Assembly (NCBI GenBank): GCA_963824225.1
Contig: CAWGOF010000003.1
Span: 1,550,001 to 1,614,000, forward strand
Length of the DNA: 64,000 nucleotides
DNA from: CAWGOF01 sp963824225
GTDB taxonomy: Bacteria; Acidobacteriota; Polarisedimenticolia; Polarisedimenticolales; Polarisedimenticolaceae
Reading direction: 5' to 3'
Part shown: piece by piece, positions 53,550 through 62,134 of the stretch
Numbering within the stretch: the stretch's first letter is position 1
How the letters are laid out: the number at the start of each line of letters is the position of its first letter
Notes under the pieces: model-generated
Databases searched by the model: none
What the model was told of the DNA's origin: nothing
The model's input: the letters and a program-made list of their open reading frames with translations, nothing else
Made by a program: the position numbers and the translations under genes

Positions 53550-54852
53550 ATGAGGCGCTCTGACCGAGAACGCGAAAGCCCAGTCCGATCCCCAGTTCCT
53601 GCGCGTCGTATCGCGCTGGGAGGTCGTGGCGTTCTCGATCAACGACGTCATCGGCAGCGGCGTCTACCTCCTGCCCGCGGCGGCGGCGCTGGCCCTCGGC
53701 CCGGCGAGCCCGTGGGCCGTGCTGCTCGCCGGTCTCGCGGTACTCCTCATCGTCCTGTGCTTCGCCGAGGCCGGAAGCCTGTTCGATCGACCGGGCGGAG
53801 CGTACGTGTACACGCAGGCGGCGTTCGGCGATTTCGTCGGCTTCGAAGTCGGCTGGATGACCTGGCTCGCGCGGCTCACGTCGGTCGCGAGCCTGACCTC
53901 CGGCTTCGCGCAGGCGCTGACCGCGCTGTGGCCCGGCGCGGCCGAAGGCTTGGGACGCGCCGCGACGATCGCCGGCGTGATCGTCGGTCTGACCTGGATC
54001 AACCTCGTCGGCGTGAAGACGGGCACGCGCACCTCCACGGTGCTCGCGATCGGGAAAACGGCGCCGCTGGTCCTGCTGATCGTCGTCGGTGTGTTCGCGC
54101 TCGACCGAGACCTCCTCGGCCCGCCGACCGTGCCCCACGTGCAAGGCTTGGCCGAGGTCGCGCTGCTCCTGCTCTTCGCCTACGCCGGCTTCGAGAACAC
54201 CGCGGCCCCGGCGGGCGAGTTCAAGAACCCGCGCCGGGACATCCCGTTCGCGCTCCTGGTGATGATCGTGATCGTCACCGCGATCTACACGCTGATCCAG
54301 GTCGTGGCTCTCGGCACGGTTCCCGACCTGGCTCAGGCCCAGACGCCGCTCGCCGATTCGGCCCGCGTCCTCTTCGGCCAGACCGGCGTGTGGCTCCTGA
54401 CGGTCGGGGCGCTGCTGTCGATCCTCGGGACGAACAACAACACCATGCTCGCCGGGCCGCGCTACCTCTACGCGCTCGCGGCGAGCGGCGGGCTGCCCGC
54501 GTCGCTCGCGCGCATCCACCCGCGGTGGCGCACGCCGCACGTGGCGATCCTCCTGCAGTCGGCCCTCGCGCTCCCGCTCGCGCTGAGCGGGACGTTCGTC
54601 GAGCTCGCCGCGTTGTCCGCGATCGCGCGCCTGGCGACGTACATCGGGACGGCAGCGGCGATCCCCGTGCTGCGACGCAAGATGCCCGGCACCGTGCGCA
54701 CGTTCCGCCTGCCCGGGGGCTGGGCCGTGCCGCTCGCCACCCTCGCCCTGTGCACGCTGTTCATCGCCGCGGCCGAGCCGCGGAACTGGCTCGCCGGGGC
54801 GATCGCGCTCGGCTGCGGCGCGCTGCTGTATCGGGTGTGCCGCTCGCGGTAA
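53550..54852 (+). CDS. APC-superfamily amino acid permease, apparent frameshift in first codons
   Basis: About 430 residues with some twelve helices; helix 1 carries FSINDVIGSGVYLLPAAAA, the APC glycine motif. In the main frame there is no ATG, GTG or TTG before GTG 53626, which lies within the first helix region. Dropping one G from ATGAGG at 53550 gives M-S-A-LTENAKAQSDPQFLRVV, a clean N-terminus in frame. A CTG start at 53560 is the alternative. Substrate unknown. It is divergent from the TPR gene. Confidence 0.75.
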
Positions 54853-54887
54853 GATGCCCCCGCGCGACACTCGAGGAGAGGCAACGG

Positions 54888-55232
54888 ATGAGCAACCAGG
54901 TTTGCATCGGCAGCTCGATGCGCATCGAAGGCGAGGTCACGGGTCACGAGGACCTGGTGATCGAAGGAACCGTGCACGGAGGGATCCGCGTCAAGGGCCA
55001 TCAGCTCACGATCGGCGAGCATGCGGACGTGACGGCCGAGATCCACGAAGCGGACACGGTGATCGTCCAGGGCCGGCTGGTGGGCAACGTCTCGGCTGTC
55101 CACAAGATCGAGGTCGCGAGCACCGGGTCGATCCACGGCAATATCCGGGCTCCGCGCGTCGTCCTGGCCGACGGGGGGCGGATCAAGGGCAGCGTGGACG
55201 TGGACCCCGGCTCGCCTCCGCCCCGCGCCTAG
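54888..55232 (+). CDS. Bactofilin
   Basis: A 114-residue polymer-forming cytoskeletal protein. The beta-helix repeats are visible as GEVTGHEDLVIEGTVHGGI, then DVTAEIHEADTVIVQGRLV and GSIHGNIRAPRVVLADGG. Bactofilins polymerise without nucleotide and position cell-envelope enzymes. The ATG at 54888 is preceded by GAGGAG. It follows the permease by 35 bases. Confidence 0.88.
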   Translation: MSNQVCIGSSMRIEGEVTGHEDLVIEGTVHGGIRVKGHQLTIGEHADVTAEIHEADTVIVQGRLVGNVSAVHKIEVASTGSIHGNIRAPRVVLADGGRIKGSVDVDPGSPPPRA

Positions 55233-55236
55233 CCTA

Positions 55237-55266
55237 TTGACAAAATCTTTTGTCTAATCGTACACT
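55237..55266 (+). promoter_or_regulatory. Promoter and palindromic operator of the ArsR-type gene
   Basis: TTGACA (55237-55242), 18-base spacer, TACACT (55261-55266). The perfect inverted repeat GACAAAATCTTTTGTC (55239-55254) overlaps the -35 box and spacer. It is AT-rich in GC-rich surroundings and sits ten bases before the regulator start, so autorepression is likely. Confidence 0.65.
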
Positions 55267-55275
55267 TCCGCCGTC

Positions 55276-55902
55276 ATGGACGAGCGGAAGGTCGATTCGA
55301 CGGTCGCGGTCCTCGACGACGCGGGGCGCATCGCCCGTCTTCTCCCGCCGCTGCGCCGGCAGATCCTGCGCCGACTGCAGGACGAGCCTGACTCGGCAAC
55401 GGGCCTGGCCCGCAAGCTCGGGCTCACCCGCCAGAAGCTCAACTACCACCTGCGGGAGCTCGAGCGCGCGGGGTTCGTAGAGCTGGCCGAGGAACGGCAG
55501 CGCCGGGGCTGCGTCGAGCGCACGCTGCGGCCCACGGCGCGGGTGTACCTGCTCGACCCCGCCGCCCTGGGAGACCTCGCGGCCCGGCCCGACGAGGTCC
55601 AGGACCGGTTCTCGAGCGGCTACCTGATGGCGGTCGCGGCGCAGACGGTGCGCGACGTCTCGCACCTGCGGCGCGGCGCCGATCGGGCCAAGAAAAAGCT
55701 CCCGACCCTGACCCTGCAGGCCGACGTGCGGTTTCGCACGACCGAGGATCGAGCCGCGTTCGCCGAGGCGTTGGCCGAGGCGCTGGCCCGGCTCGTTGCC
55801 GAGTACGACGACACGGCGACCGGAAGCCGGGCGTTTCGGTTCGTCGTCGGCGGCTATCCCGTGGTACGGACCATTCCATCGACGGAGGAGGAGTCGACAT
55901 GA
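55276..55902 (+). CDS. ArsR-family transcriptional regulator
   Basis: A 208-residue regulator. The winged helix-turn-helix (about 18-80) reads LPPLRRQILRRLQDEPDSAT and then LARKLGLTRQKLNYHLRELE. The C-terminal part is helical, without cysteine pairs typical of metal sensors. The stop overlaps the AHSA1-type start (ATGA), a widespread pairing in which the ArsR protein controls its START-domain neighbour. Confidence 0.85.
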   Translation: MDERKVDSTVAVLDDAGRIARLLPPLRRQILRRLQDEPDSATGLARKLGLTRQKLNYHLRELERAGFVELAEERQRRGCVERTLRPTARVYLLDPAALGDLAARPDEVQDRFSSGYLMAVAAQTVRDVSHLRRGADRAKKKLPTLTLQADVRFRTTEDRAAFAEALAEALARLVAEYDDTATGSRAFRFVVGGYPVVRTIPSTEEEST

Positions 55903-56705
55903 GCACGACGAAGACGGGTACGCGCAGCCACGCGCACGAGCTGTCGCTCGAAGCGCCGCCCGAGCGCGTGTGGCAGGCGATCACCGACCCGGCGGAGCTC
56001 CCCCGCTGGTTCCCGCTCGAGGCCGCAGCGCGGCCCGGACAGGGCGGCGTTCTGACGTACCGCTGGGGTCCCGACATCTCGATCGACTGCCGGATCGAGG
56101 TCTGGGATCCGCCGCGGCACCTGCGCACGACCTGGTTCGAGCCGGTCGACCCGAGCGACCCGGCCGGCGCGTCGGGGGCGCCTCTCGCCGTCGACTGGCA
56201 GATCGACGGTCGCGCGGGACGCTCGGTGCTGCGGCTCGTCCACTCGGGCTTCGGCCACGACGCGCAGGCCGACGAGGAGTTCGACGGCACGCGCCGCGGA
56301 TGGACGTTCGAGCTGTCGAGCCTCAAGCACTACCTGGCGCACCACGCGGGTAGGCCACGAATCGCGTTCTGGGCCCGGAAGCCCACGAGCGAGCCCGCGA
56401 CCGCAGTGTGGGCCCGGATGACCCAGCCCGGCACGTTCCTGCGCGAGGGGACGATCGAAGGCCTCGTGCCCGGCGAGCGCTACCGCATCGTCCTCGCGTC
56501 GGGCGACGTGCTCGAAGGCAGTGTCACGATGAACCTGCCGCCGAAGGAGTTCGCCGGAACGGTCGAGAACCTGGGCCACGGCCTGATGCGCATCGGGTTC
56601 GAGGCCTGCGGCGGAGGTCCCCAGGCGCACCTGTGGCTCTCGACCTGGGGCGTTCCTGCGAGCGACGTCCAGGCGCTCGAGCGCCGCGTCCGCGACCTGC
56701 TGTGA
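55899..56705 (+). CDS. AHSA1/START-domain (SRPBCC) protein, two domains
   Basis: A 268-residue protein. The first domain (about 8-150, HAHELSLEAPPERVWQAITD) is typical AHSA1, binding hydrophobic ligands. A second, more divergent SRPBCC-like segment follows (about 160-268). Operon with the ArsR regulator. Its end adjoins a palindromic GGGGACAC repeat. Confidence 0.8.
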   Translation: MSTTKTGTRSHAHELSLEAPPERVWQAITDPAELPRWFPLEAAARPGQGGVLTYRWGPDISIDCRIEVWDPPRHLRTTWFEPVDPSDPAGASGAPLAVDWQIDGRAGRSVLRLVHSGFGHDAQADEEFDGTRRGWTFELSSLKHYLAHHAGRPRIAFWARKPTSEPATAVWARMTQPGTFLREGTIEGLVPGERYRIVLASGDVLEGSVTMNLPPKEFAGTVENLGHGLMRIGFEACGGGPQAHLWLSTWGVPASDVQALERRVRDLL

Positions 56706-56707
56706 GC

Positions 56708-56768
56708 AAAACGGGGACACTCTCGGTTTCTGCCTCATTTGGGGTAGAAACTCAGCGTGTCCCCTTTT
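56708..56768. repeat. GGGGACAC palindromic repeat, copy 2 (REP-like)
   Basis: AAAACGGGGACAC (56708-56720) pairs with GTGTCCCCTTTT (56757-56768); inner GGTTTCTGCC (56725-56734) pairs with GGTAGAAAC (56743-56751) allowing one G-T. It fills the space between two convergent genes and encodes the last residues (GTR) of the minus-strand gene. Confidence 0.65.
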
Positions 56769-58872
56769 CATAGACGGCGAGGCGGCTCGAGATGTGGCGC
56801 GCCAGGTCCTCAGCGCCCGACTCGCGCGCCACGGCGACGGCACGCCGGGCGGTCGCCACGGCGTCCTCGCGCCGACCGGCTGCGTGGTATGCCGCGGCCA
56901 ACACGTCGAGCACGCTCGGCGATCGACCGTCGGTCAACCGCGCCGCTTGCTCGGCGAGCGCGACCGCGCGGCGCGCGTCCTGCCCCGTCGTCGCCAGGAT
57001 CCACGCCAGGTTGCGCAACGCGGTCCGGTCGTCGGGGCTCGCCGTCAGCACGGCCTCGTACTCGCCCCTCGCGCGCGCGAGATCGCCGGCAGCGAACAGG
57101 GCGTCCGCCAGACGCGCGTGGTACCGCGTTGCACTCGGATCGAGGCGCACCGCCTCGCTCAACCGCTCGATCGCCTGCTCGCGCTGCCCGGCCTTCTCGT
57201 AGGCCAGGGACAGGTTGAACCACACGGGCGCGAACGACGGATCGACCGTTCGAGCACGCTCCCAGTGCTCGATCGCCGACGCGACGTCCCCGCGATCGAA
57301 GAGCATGTGGCCGAGGTTGTAGTTGGCCTCGAACATCGTCGGGTCGACCCCCAGCGCGGAACGGTAGGACGCGATCGCTCTGTCTCCATCACCGACCCGC
57401 GCCCAGTCGGCCCCGCGATCGAAGTGCCACCGTGCAAGCGACGGCGTGTATCCGGCGAACGCATGGGAGGCCAGGGCGAAGCTCGGAACGAACACCGCGA
57501 GGCACAGCGCAGCGGCCTTCAGCCGCCGCGCGCGCGCAAACGCCACGAAGCGCGCGACGCCGTACGACCCGAAGAGCAGGAGGAACGGGATCACCGGCAC
57601 GCGGTAGCGCGCCGCGGCGAAGATCGGCACCACCGAGAGGAAGTACGAGAGGAGGACGCCGGCCACGAGCAGCGTCATGTCCCATCGAGCGGTCGGTCCC
57701 GATCGTCGGCGCTGGAACACGAGGACGGCAGCACCCACGACCGCGAGCGCCAGGACGAGCGGGAAGCTCCCGGGAATGCGGCTCAGGAGCGGCGACTCGA
57801 CCCGCTCGTAATGGACCTCCTTGTTGTGCGCCACCTCGACCGGTCCCCAGAAGAGGAGCGCCTTCTTCGCCGTCAGACGCAGGAACTCGCCTGGGTGCTC
57901 GGCGATGAAGCCCCGCGCCCGGGCCGCGAAGTACCGCGACACCTCGGAGTGCTTCATCGGGTGTCCGACCTGGCGCTCCACACCGGCGACCACGCCGGGC
58001 CAGTCGAAGCACGTGCGAAACCGCCCGAGGCCCGGGATGTCCGTCGTCACGAAGCCGTCGGCTCCGGCGTGGTTCCCGATGTACAGGTTCACGCCGCCGT
58101 TCGTGGTCAAGAGCACGAGGTCCTTGGCGACGATCCAGTTGCGAAGGGTGACCGGCAGGATCGTGAGCGCTGCGGCAACGCAAATCGCGAGCGCCGGCGC
58201 ACGCCAGGGTTGGGGCTTGGCGCCGCGCCATCCGGTCCAGACGACCCACAGCGCCGCGAGCGCGACAATCGCGACCGCGTTGGGGCGCACGACCGCCGCG
58301 AGACCGCAACTCAGCCCGGCTCCGGCGGCGCACACGACCGATCCGCGATCGCGCCACAGGCCCAGGAGCAGCACGGTGACGAGCAGCAGCGTGATGAACA
58401 GCACAGGATCGTGGAACTCGGCCTCGTAGTACGTGAAGATCCAGTAGCCGCACATGCCCGCGGCCAGCACGAGCCCCGTCGCGCGACCGAACCACCGGCG
58501 ACCGATCCAGAACGCGAGCAGTGCGTTCCCGAGTCCCAGCACCATCTGGACGATCCGGGGCGCGACGTACCCCTCGCCGAAGATGCGGTACACGGCGGCC
58601 AGGAAGTACGGGTAGCCGGGGGGCCGGAAGTACGCGGTCGTCCCGATCTGCGGATCGGCCTCGCCCGCCGGCGGCGTCCACCGATCGAACGCGAGGCCGC
58701 GGGCCCACCAGTCGTGGAACCCGGCGTCGACCGCCGGCGACGCGAAGTCCGGCGCCTGGCGCGCCTCCGCCAGGTAGCCCGCGCGCACCGCGACCCCGAA
58801 GGCCAGGATGACGGCGAGCGCAGCAATCTCCCATGCGCGCAGACGGCGATCGGTCAAGTCGCTCGGCACCAT
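56752..58872 (-). CDS. GT39-like membrane glycosyltransferase with TPR tail
   Basis: A 706-residue protein. Membrane part (about 1-450) has the GT39/PMT-type features: an acidic residue pair in the first periplasmic loop (AVDAGFHDWWARG), and YFRPPGYPYFLAAVY. The C-terminal 230 residues are TPRs (GHMLFDRGDVASAIEHWERA, PVWFNLSLAYEKAGQREQAI). Likely transfers sugar from a polyprenyl donor to a lipid or protein. Its final codons lie in the repeat at 56708-56768. Confidence 0.8.
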   Translation of the reverse strand: MVPSDLTDRRLRAWEIAALAVILAFGVAVRAGYLAEARQAPDFASPAVDAGFHDWWARGLAFDRWTPPAGEADPQIGTTAYFRPPGYPYFLAAVYRIFGEGYVAPRIVQMVLGLGNALLAFWIGRRWFGRATGLVLAAGMCGYWIFTYYEAEFHDPVLFITLLLVTVLLLGLWRDRGSVVCAAGAGLSCGLAAVVRPNAVAIVALAALWVVWTGWRGAKPQPWRAPALAICVAAALTILPVTLRNWIVAKDLVLLTTNGGVNLYIGNHAGADGFVTTDIPGLGRFRTCFDWPGVVAGVERQVGHPMKHSEVSRYFAARARGFIAEHPGEFLRLTAKKALLFWGPVEVAHNKEVHYERVESPLLSRIPGSFPLVLALAVVGAAVLVFQRRRSGPTARWDMTLLVAGVLLSYFLSVVPIFAAARYRVPVIPFLLLFGSYGVARFVAFARARRLKAAALCLAVFVPSFALASHAFAGYTPSLARWHFDRGADWARVGDGDRAIASYRSALGVDPTMFEANYNLGHMLFDRGDVASAIEHWERARTVDPSFAPVWFNLSLAYEKAGQREQAIERLSEAVRLDPSATRYHARLADALFAAGDLARARGEYEAVLTASPDDRTALRNLAWILATTGQDARRAVALAEQAARLTDGRSPSVLDVLAAAYHAAGRREDAVATARRAVAVARESGAEDLARHISSRLAVYEKGTR

Positions 58873-59049
58873 CCGCGGATATTAGCTGACTACGGAGTCA
58901 CGAACGGTGTTGCGTGGGAGCCCGGCCGCGGAGCATCCTCTCCGACAGCGAGGAACAGGGCCGTGGACTTGTTGATGGCTTTCCGGTCGTCGTCGTTATC
59001 CGGATACGTGGGTCCGTGGTTACGCAGTTACGTTGTTCTCGATACACCT
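58873..59049. other. Intergenic stretch before the IS91-like element
   Basis: No gene, RNA or terminator is recognised here. It separates the glycosyltransferase start from the left inverted repeat of the mobile element. Confidence 0.5.
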
Positions 59050-59064
59050 TGTTGAACTAAGCCG
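59050..59064 (+). repeat. Left inverted repeat of IS91-like element
   Basis: GTTGAACTAAGCCGC; complement of the repeat at 61425-61439 with one mismatch. Also fits the GTTRRRY integron core, so a cassette-end origin cannot be excluded. Confidence 0.55.
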
Positions 59065-59159
59065 CCTGCGGCGGGGTTCAAGACTGCTGGTTTCCTTCGA
59101 TCTCGTTCCGGTGCAGCGTCGACCTCACGAGCCCACTTCAGGCTCGATGGAGGTGTGCG

Positions 59160-60008
59160 ATGACCGAGCTGCGCCGTCGGATGATTCAGGCTATGACCGT
59201 TCGGGGATTCTCTCCAAGCACGCACGAGTCCTACTTGGGTGCCGTGCGGCGGTTGGCCAAGCACTACCGTCGTTCGCCGGATGCGTTGACGGTGGAGCAG
59301 GTGCAGGCCTACCTGGCACACATGGTGACGCAGCAGAAGCTGTCGTGGAGCACGTGCAACATCGCGGCGCAGGCGTTCCGCTTTCTGTACCACGTGACAT
59401 TGGGGCGCGATGTTGCTGCATTCGAGATTCCGTCGGCCAAGCAACCGCAGCGACTGCCCGAGATCCTGAGCCGTGAGGAGGTAGCGCGGCTGATCGAGGC
59501 GCCGCCGAACCCGAAGCACCGGTTGTTGTTGGCGACGGTCTATGCCGGGGGCTTGCGCGTGAGCGAAGCCGTGCGGCTGAAGGTCAGCGACGTCGACCGC
59601 GGGCGGATGACTTTGCGCATCGAGCAGGGCAAGGGGAAGAAGGACCGCGTGGTCCCGCTGTCTGCGAGACTCGTCGGCCAGATCGAAGCGTTGTGGCAGA
59701 CCGAGCCGCCTCGCCATTGGCTGTTTCCCAACCGCAGTGGCAGGCGACCGATCGACATCACGGTTGCACAGAAGGTGTTCACGATGGCCAAGCTTCGGGC
59801 CGGGATCACGAAGCGCGGCGGGATTCACTCGCTGCGCCACGCCTTCGCCACCCACCTGATCGAGGCGGGAGGGGACGTACCCACAATCCAGCGTCTGCTG
59901 GGACATCGTTGTGTGTCGACGACGATGCGCTACTTCCATCTCAGCCAGGGGCGGCTGGCAACCCTGCGGTCGCCACTCGATCTACTCGAGACGATTCCCC
60001 GGACGTAG
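59160..60008 (+). CDS. Tyrosine recombinase of the IS91-like element
   Basis: A 282-residue phage-type integrase. N-terminal SAM-like core-binding domain about 5-95. Catalytic domain: Arg in YAGGLRVSEAVRL, Lys in the GKGKKDRVVPL loop, HSLRHAFATHL (His-x-x-Arg), His in QRLLGHRCVSTTM and the nucleophile Tyr in MRYFHLS. It lacks the extra helix insert of integron integrases, so it is not IntI. It precedes the transposase by three bases, the usual IS91-type partner arrangement. Confidence 0.85.
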   Translation: MTELRRRMIQAMTVRGFSPSTHESYLGAVRRLAKHYRRSPDALTVEQVQAYLAHMVTQQKLSWSTCNIAAQAFRFLYHVTLGRDVAAFEIPSAKQPQRLPEILSREEVARLIEAPPNPKHRLLLATVYAGGLRVSEAVRLKVSDVDRGRMTLRIEQGKGKKDRVVPLSARLVGQIEALWQTEPPRHWLFPNRSGRRPIDITVAQKVFTMAKLRAGITKRGGIHSLRHAFATHLIEAGGDVPTIQRLLGHRCVSTTMRYFHLSQGRLATLRSPLDLLETIPRT

Positions 60009-60011
60009 CCG

Positions 60012-61202
60012 TTGCCAGGCGAGCCGACCTGCGCGCATCGCAGGCGGCCGCAGCGCCGACTCGAGCTTGCCGACCTCGTCCGTGGCTACGGCGATCGTCT
60101 ACGCTCTATCCGGCGCCTGAGCGGCGAGCAGCTTGCGGCCCTGCGCGCCATCGAGCGCTGTCGTACCCCGGCCCTCGGGGGCAGCCGCGAAGTCTGCACC
60201 AACTGCGGTGCCCAGCGCATCCTGTGGCACTCGTGTCGCAACCGCCACTGCCCGAAGTGCCAGACGACGGCCAAGGAGCGCTGGCTCGAAGCGCGCCTCG
60301 AGGAGTTGTTGCCCGTCGACTACGTGCATGTGGTCTTCACGCTGCCGCACGAGTTGAACGCCTTGGCTCTTGCCTGTCCCCGACTCGTCTATGGGCTCCT
60401 GTTTCAAACCGCCGCAGCGACGCTGCTTGCATTCGCACGCGACGGCCGGCATCTGGGCGCCGAGCCCGGAATCGTCGCCGTCCTGCACACCTGGGGCCAG
60501 AATCTCTCCCTGCACATCCACCTGCACTGCATCGTCACCGCGGGTGGTCTCGACCCGACGCAACGCCGGTGGATCCGCCGGCCGGGGGGCTACCTGTTTC
60601 CGGTCCACGCCCTGTCCCGCGTGTTTCGCGGCAAGTACCTTGACGCTCTGCGCCACGCGCTCCGCGATTCTCCGGATCTCGCGCGCAGCGTTTCCATCCA
60701 GCAGCTTTGGCAGCACGACTGGGTCGTCTACGCCAAGAAGCCCTTCGGTGGCCCACGCCAAGTCCTGGACTACCTGGCTCGCTACACACACCGCGTCGCG
60801 CTGACCAACGATCGATTGCTCGAGTTGCACGAGGGGATCATCGGGGTCCGTTGGCGTGACTACGCACACGGCGGCAAGCGCAAGGTCCTCCGACTCCACG
60901 CCGCAGACCTGCTCGGACGCTTCGTGCTCCACGTTCTCCCGCGCGGCTTCCGACGCGTGCGCCACTACGGGTTGCTCGGCAATCGTCACAGGTCCGCCAA
61001 GCTCGCCGCGTGTCGGCGCTACTTCGGCATCGCCTCGATCGATCGGTCCACATCGACCGATACTGCATCGTCTCCCTTGCGTCGGCTTGGCATCGATCCT
61101 CGTCGCTGCCCGGCCTGCGGTGCAAGCCAACTCCAACATGAACCCGTCCTACCACAGCCTCCCGTAGCTCGCGCCCGCGCGCCCACTGGCACCGCATGCT
61201 GA
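60012..61202 (+). CDS. IS91-family transposase (HUH rolling-circle type)
   Basis: 396 residues. N-terminal zinc-binding region: VCTNCGAQR then HCPKCQTTAKERWLEARLEE. HUH metal motif HIHLHCIVTAGG near residues 165-176. Catalytic Tyr is probably in LDYLARYTHRVA (about residue 258), the usual IS91 motif. It nicks single strands and transposes by rolling circle. TTG start (60012) just after the recombinase stop; the C-terminal ~60 residues are Cys/Arg-rich. Confidence 0.85.
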   Translation: MPGEPTCAHRRRPQRRLELADLVRGYGDRLRSIRRLSGEQLAALRAIERCRTPALGGSREVCTNCGAQRILWHSCRNRHCPKCQTTAKERWLEARLEELLPVDYVHVVFTLPHELNALALACPRLVYGLLFQTAAATLLAFARDGRHLGAEPGIVAVLHTWGQNLSLHIHLHCIVTAGGLDPTQRRWIRRPGGYLFPVHALSRVFRGKYLDALRHALRDSPDLARSVSIQQLWQHDWVVYAKKPFGGPRQVLDYLARYTHRVALTNDRLLELHEGIIGVRWRDYAHGGKRKVLRLHAADLLGRFVLHVLPRGFRRVRHYGLLGNRHRSAKLAACRRYFGIASIDRSTSTDTASSPLRRLGIDPRRCPACGASQLQHEPVLPQPPVARARAPTGTAC

Positions 61203-61424
61203 TTCACGTCGGCCCGCCGCTCGCCACCGACGCCTGTACGCGCGTCCGGTCAGTGTCTGCCCGGCCCCTCAATCTCGAACGGCCGTGGGCGCTCGGAGAG
61301 AATCAGGACACCCGGCACCGTCGCCCTTCCACGTACGCCCAGATCTCAACGGCACCGCGCGACTCCAGTGCCGCCTTCCCGCTCCGCCTGCCCCAAGCGT
61401 AGAATCCCCAGGGGAGAACATGGT
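61203..61424. other. Non-coding right end of the IS91-like element
   Basis: No gene is recognised between the transposase stop and the right inverted repeat. Such a stretch would carry the termination or origin sequences of an IS91-type element. Confidence 0.45.
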
Positions 61425-61439
61425 GCGGCTTAGTCCAAC
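61425..61439 (-). repeat. Right inverted repeat of IS91-like element
   Basis: GCGGCTTAGTCCAAC, complement of 59050-59064 with one mismatch. The last seven bases (GTCCAAC) also match the integron R'' consensus RYYYAAC. Confidence 0.55.
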
Positions 61440-61492
61440 CGGCTTTATCCGGAATGCGCAGACGCACTCCGGATAAAGCCTCTTCGTTGGGC
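61433..61492 (+). repeat. attC site 1 (integron recombination site)
   Basis: A 60-base attC: R'' GTCCAAC (61433-61439), a 13-bp perfect stem GGCTTTATCCGGA/TCCGGATAAAGCC extended by TGCG/CGCA, then R' GTTGGGC (61486-61492). The long hairpin with core sites at both ends is the '59-base element' form. R' belongs to cassette 1 by its 5' end. Confidence 0.75.
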
Positions 61493-61507
61493 AGAAACGG
61501 ACAAGGC

Positions 61508-62134
61508 ATGCAGATAGAAAGCGCCCGAACGGACCAGATGCTGAAGCGCCCGGGTCGATGGGTCCTGCTTGCGTCTATCGGATGCCTTGGAGCCGCGCTC
61601 CTTCTTGGCGCAGTCGCATTCGGCTCTTTGGGCCGCGAGGAGTTCTCGACAGCGGCAGCGACCTGGCTTGACGATCATCACGTCTGGGGAGAGCGAACAA
61701 CATTGCTTCGTGCCGCGAAGCGCTACGAACGCGCCCACCCTGCGGCCGATGCCAGACAAGCCATCGCCGCGGGTGACGTGCGATTGTTGCCTGCCGCCGG
61801 GCTCGGTGGCTTTTTCCCGGGGCTGTCCGACGACGACGACACCTACGCCGATTTCCGAAAGCGCTACGGTGAAAAGGATCTGGTGTACGCAGGTTGCATG
61901 GTGAGTTCCGAAGAGGAATCTCGGTTTCGGACGGCCGCGTTCAACTACGCCGCGCGCTACAACCAGGCGATCGTCGCGCAGGTCAAGCATGACGCCGTTC
62001 TGCCCAACTATGCGGTCAACGCGACGCACTCCCGTGTGACGCGGTTTGCGGAGCAACCCACTCGCCACGGCGCGCGCCCGTTACCGCGAGCGTTAGATTG
62101 CTGGAACAGCCCAAGACATGGACGAGGGCAGTAG
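61508..62134 (+). CDS. Integron cassette 1: hypothetical membrane-anchored protein
   Basis: 208 residues, start ATG 61508, 16 bases after attC 1. One membrane helix (VLLASIGCLGAALLLGAVAF, about 20-40), then a soluble domain with GFFPGLSDDDDTYADFRKRYG. The last ~45 residues are encoded by the attC and beginning of cassette 2, so the natural C-terminus may be improvised or shifted. Family not recognised, as is normal for cassette genes. Confidence 0.55.
   Translation: MQIESARTDQMLKRPGRWVLLASIGCLGAALLLGAVAFGSLGREEFSTAAATWLDDHHVWGERTTLLRAAKRYERAHPAADARQAIAAGDVRLLPAAGLGGFFPGLSDDDDTYADFRKRYGEKDLVYAGCMVSSEEESRFRTAAFNYAARYNQAIVAQVKHDAVLPNYAVNATHSRVTRFAEQPTRHGARPLPRALDCWNSPRHGRGQ
62002..62098 (+). 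repeat. attC site 2 (between cassettes 1 and 2)
   Basis: R'' GCCCAAC (62002-62008), L'' GCGGT and L' ACCGC, R' GTTAGAT (62092-62098); 97 bases. GCCCAAC is the exact complement of GTTGGGC that begins cassette 1, as integron mechanics requires. Confidence 0.72.

Larger units (their letters stand above)
59050..61439 (+). mobile_element. IS91-like element (tyrosine recombinase + HUH transposase)
   Basis: About 2.4 kb. Left end GTTGAACTAAGCCGC (59050-59064) and right end GCGGCTTAGTCCAAC (61425-61439) are inverted repeats with one mismatch. A hairpin (TTGAAC/GTTCAA around CCGCC/GGCGG, 59051-59080) stands at the left end. Both genes lie between. The right repeat overlaps the R'' box of the adjoining attC, so the exact end is uncertain. 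Confidence 0.7.

Noticed and set aside
53550..55232. 560-codon frame joining the permease start region to the bactofilin
   Set aside because: The middle is an out-of-frame reading of the permease. Bactofilin has its own GAGGAG and ATG at 54888.
59160..60008. Considered the recombinase as an integron integrase for the nearby attC sites
   Set aside because: It lacks the IntI-specific insert and is joined to an HUH transposase, so it belongs to the IS91-like element.
61441..61480. Strong hairpin first taken as a terminator
   Set aside because: No T tract follows, and flanking GTCCAAC and GTTGGGC boxes identify it as an attC stem.
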